From the NCBI GenBank assembly GCA_002396085.1, contig DGWI01000043.1, forward strand, positions 1 through 32,033: a DNA stretch of 32,033 bases, read 5' to 3'. Below, piece after piece: positions 31,192-32,033 of the stretch. Below the pieces are notes generated by a model. The model made no database searches, was not told the DNA's origin, and worked only from the letters and a program-made list of their open reading frames with translations. The DNA is from Porphyromonadaceae bacterium UBA4262 (GTDB taxonomy: Bacteria; Bacteroidota; Bacteroidia; Bacteroidales; Muribaculaceae). A program made the position numbers and the translations under genes. The first letter of the stretch is position 1; each line of letters starts with the position of its first letter.

Positions 31192-31809
31192 TCAGCGCTT
31201 TGTGCCGCACGACAGGCGCCCCAGGGGACCGGTGGTGGAGGCCAGATACTTCTCCAGCCCCTTGTCGCCCTCACGACCGTTCTGCACGATGCCGCCGTTG
31301 TTCATGTCGTAGCGCCGCTCGCACTTCTCGCAGGTGGCGATGCCGCTGGTCGACATCGACAGCGGATAGTGCGGATTCAGGTAGTTGTTCTCCTCCCTGA
31401 CGCAGTTGGGGCACTGGGCGTCGTAGGCCACGAAGCCGCCGTTTGGCTGCTGGTTGTATAGCTGGAAACCCACTATGATGCCGTTGTTCACGCCCAGGAT
31501 GTAGTTCGCGCGGCGCTCCTCCTCGCTGCGGGGCTTCGTAGACCGCATGTTCTGGTTGTTCTGGAAGACGTAGTCGAAGCCCGACTCCGATATTTTGCAG
31601 AAGGTACCCGGTGCGGCGGGGTTCATGGCCGTCATCAGCGTCTGGTCCTGGTGCACCATGTTGTCGTAGTCGAAGCCGCAGGGCCAGGTGGAGTATTCGC
31701 CGTCGGCCTGACACGCCGTGAGCGTGACGGCGCCCAGGAGCAGGAGGAAGCCACGTTTCAGCAAGCATCTCTTCATCGGCCTGACAGCTTTCAGCAAGCG
31801 TCTCTTCAT
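31192..31809 (-). CDS. Lipoprotein with a four-cysteine, Rieske-like C-terminal domain
   Basis: The lipobox LTAC follows a hydrophobic stretch, so the protein is probably lipid-anchored in the envelope. The C-terminal half has CPNC and, about 35 residues on, CEKC, then RRYDMNNGGIVQNGREGDKGLEKY. The arrangement recalls Rieske-type ferredoxin domains of Bacteroidota lipoproteins, but the His ligands of a Rieske cluster are absent; four Cys would suit zinc or a single iron. The frame has two good starts 33 bases apart, 31809 and 31776, because the start region is duplicated in tandem. The ATG at 31809 overlaps the argH stop as ATGA, which favours translational coupling; the shorter start gives the more usual signal peptide (194 residues instead of 205). 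The function is unknown. Confidence 0.7.
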   Translation of the reverse strand: MKRRLLKAVRPMKRCLLKRGFLLLLGAVTLTACQADGEYSTWPCGFDYDNMVHQDQTLMTAMNPAAPGTFCKISESGFDYVFQNNQNMRSTKPRSEEERRANYILGVNNGIIVGFQLYNQQPNGGFVAYDAQCPNCVREENNYLNPHYPLSMSTSGIATCEKCERRYDMNNGGIVQNGREGDKGLEKYLASTTGPLGRLSCGTKR

Positions 31810-32033
31810 CGGCCTAACAGTTTTTTCTCGGCGTCGCGCACGCGCTGGAAGGAGAAGCCGTCGCACACCTGCTGCATCAGCGCCTCTATGCGGTCGTTGC
31901 AGAGGTTGCCTATGGAGCCCTCGTGCGTGTGGTGGATGTCCTTGTCGGGACGGAAGGTGCCGGCCTCTATCTCCAGTCCCACCTTCTTGTAGGCGTCGCG
32001 GAAGGGCATGCCGTTGGCGGCCAGGCGGTTCAC
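31806..32033 (-). CDS. argH: Argininosuccinate lyase, C-terminal part (cut by window edge)
   Basis: Only the last 75 residues are in the window; the rest lies beyond 32033. The segment VNRLAANGMPFRDAYKKVGLE, followed by HHTHEGSIGNLCNDRI, matches the C-terminal region of ArgH, in which FRDAY is strongly conserved. ArgH splits argininosuccinate into arginine and fumarate in the last step of arginine synthesis. The long H-T-H-E-G-S-I-G-N stretch is typical of Bacteroidota ArgH. The stop codon overlaps the start of the lipoprotein gene by the ATGA pattern. Confidence 0.88.
   Translation of the reverse strand: MNRLAANGMPFRDAYKKVGLEIEAGTFRPDKDIHHTHEGSIGNLCNDRIEALMQQVCDGFSFQRVRDAEKKLLGR

Overview
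The window looks like a chromosomal segment of a gut-type Bacteroidales, probably the Prevotellaceae/Muribaculaceae side of the order; this is inferred from gene content. Promoters match the Bacteroidota -7 box TAnnTTTG rather than E. coli sigma70 boxes. Several secreted proteins have signal peptides that end in A|Q. Two carry C-terminal domains like type IX secretion (T9SS) sorting signals. The order DUF3098-uppP-truB-queA is a Bacteroidota arrangement, and a SusA-type neopullulanase sits with PulA, a CBM20-bearing MalQ and an MFS sugar carrier.

Layout. 1-595 is non-coding: a promoter, the first 13 codons of a broken gene (probably an AAA/DUF4143 ATPase) and copies of an ATC(A/T)GCG-rich repeat. 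596-2326 (-) is a membrane-anchored TPR/AraC regulator flanked on both sides by that repeat. 2582-5640 (-) is the housekeeping block queA, truB, uppP and DUF3098. 5641-5977 holds divergent promoters and a MITE-like foldback. 5978-8189 (+) is a two-gene glycan unit (GT2 glycosyltransferase and acyltransferase). 8291-10987 (+) encodes two related secreted proteins of unknown function, one with a dockerin-like module. 11050-12093 (-) is a second membrane acyltransferase, and 12226-15270 (-) a 1014-residue surface protein.

15559-21200 (+) encodes three secreted glycan hydrolases, each ending in a dockerin-like doublet: two tandem plant-type alpha-amylases with CBM26-like domains and a GH53 endo-galactanase. 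21334-22764 (-) is a CotH-like secreted protein. 22845-30786 (-) is the starch-use operon MFS carrier, malQ, pulA, susA. A tRNA-Leu(UAA), a four-cysteine lipoprotein and the end of argH close the window.

How the genes fit together. The secreted amylases could attack starch outside the cell, while SusA and PulA, which have signal peptides but no cytoplasmic features, could finish the oligosaccharides and remove branches in the periplasm. The MFS carrier would move maltose or malto-oligosaccharides inward, and cytoplasmic MalQ, with two N-terminal CBM20 domains, would disproportionate them. There is no SusC/SusD/SusE/SusF and no obvious SusR here, so the outer-membrane uptake step must be encoded elsewhere or done differently. 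The most unusual theme is the dockerin-like doublet shared by four otherwise unrelated secreted proteins with no cohesin in the window. In the enzymes it occupies the C-terminal position that a T9SS sorting domain holds in the two neighbouring surface proteins.
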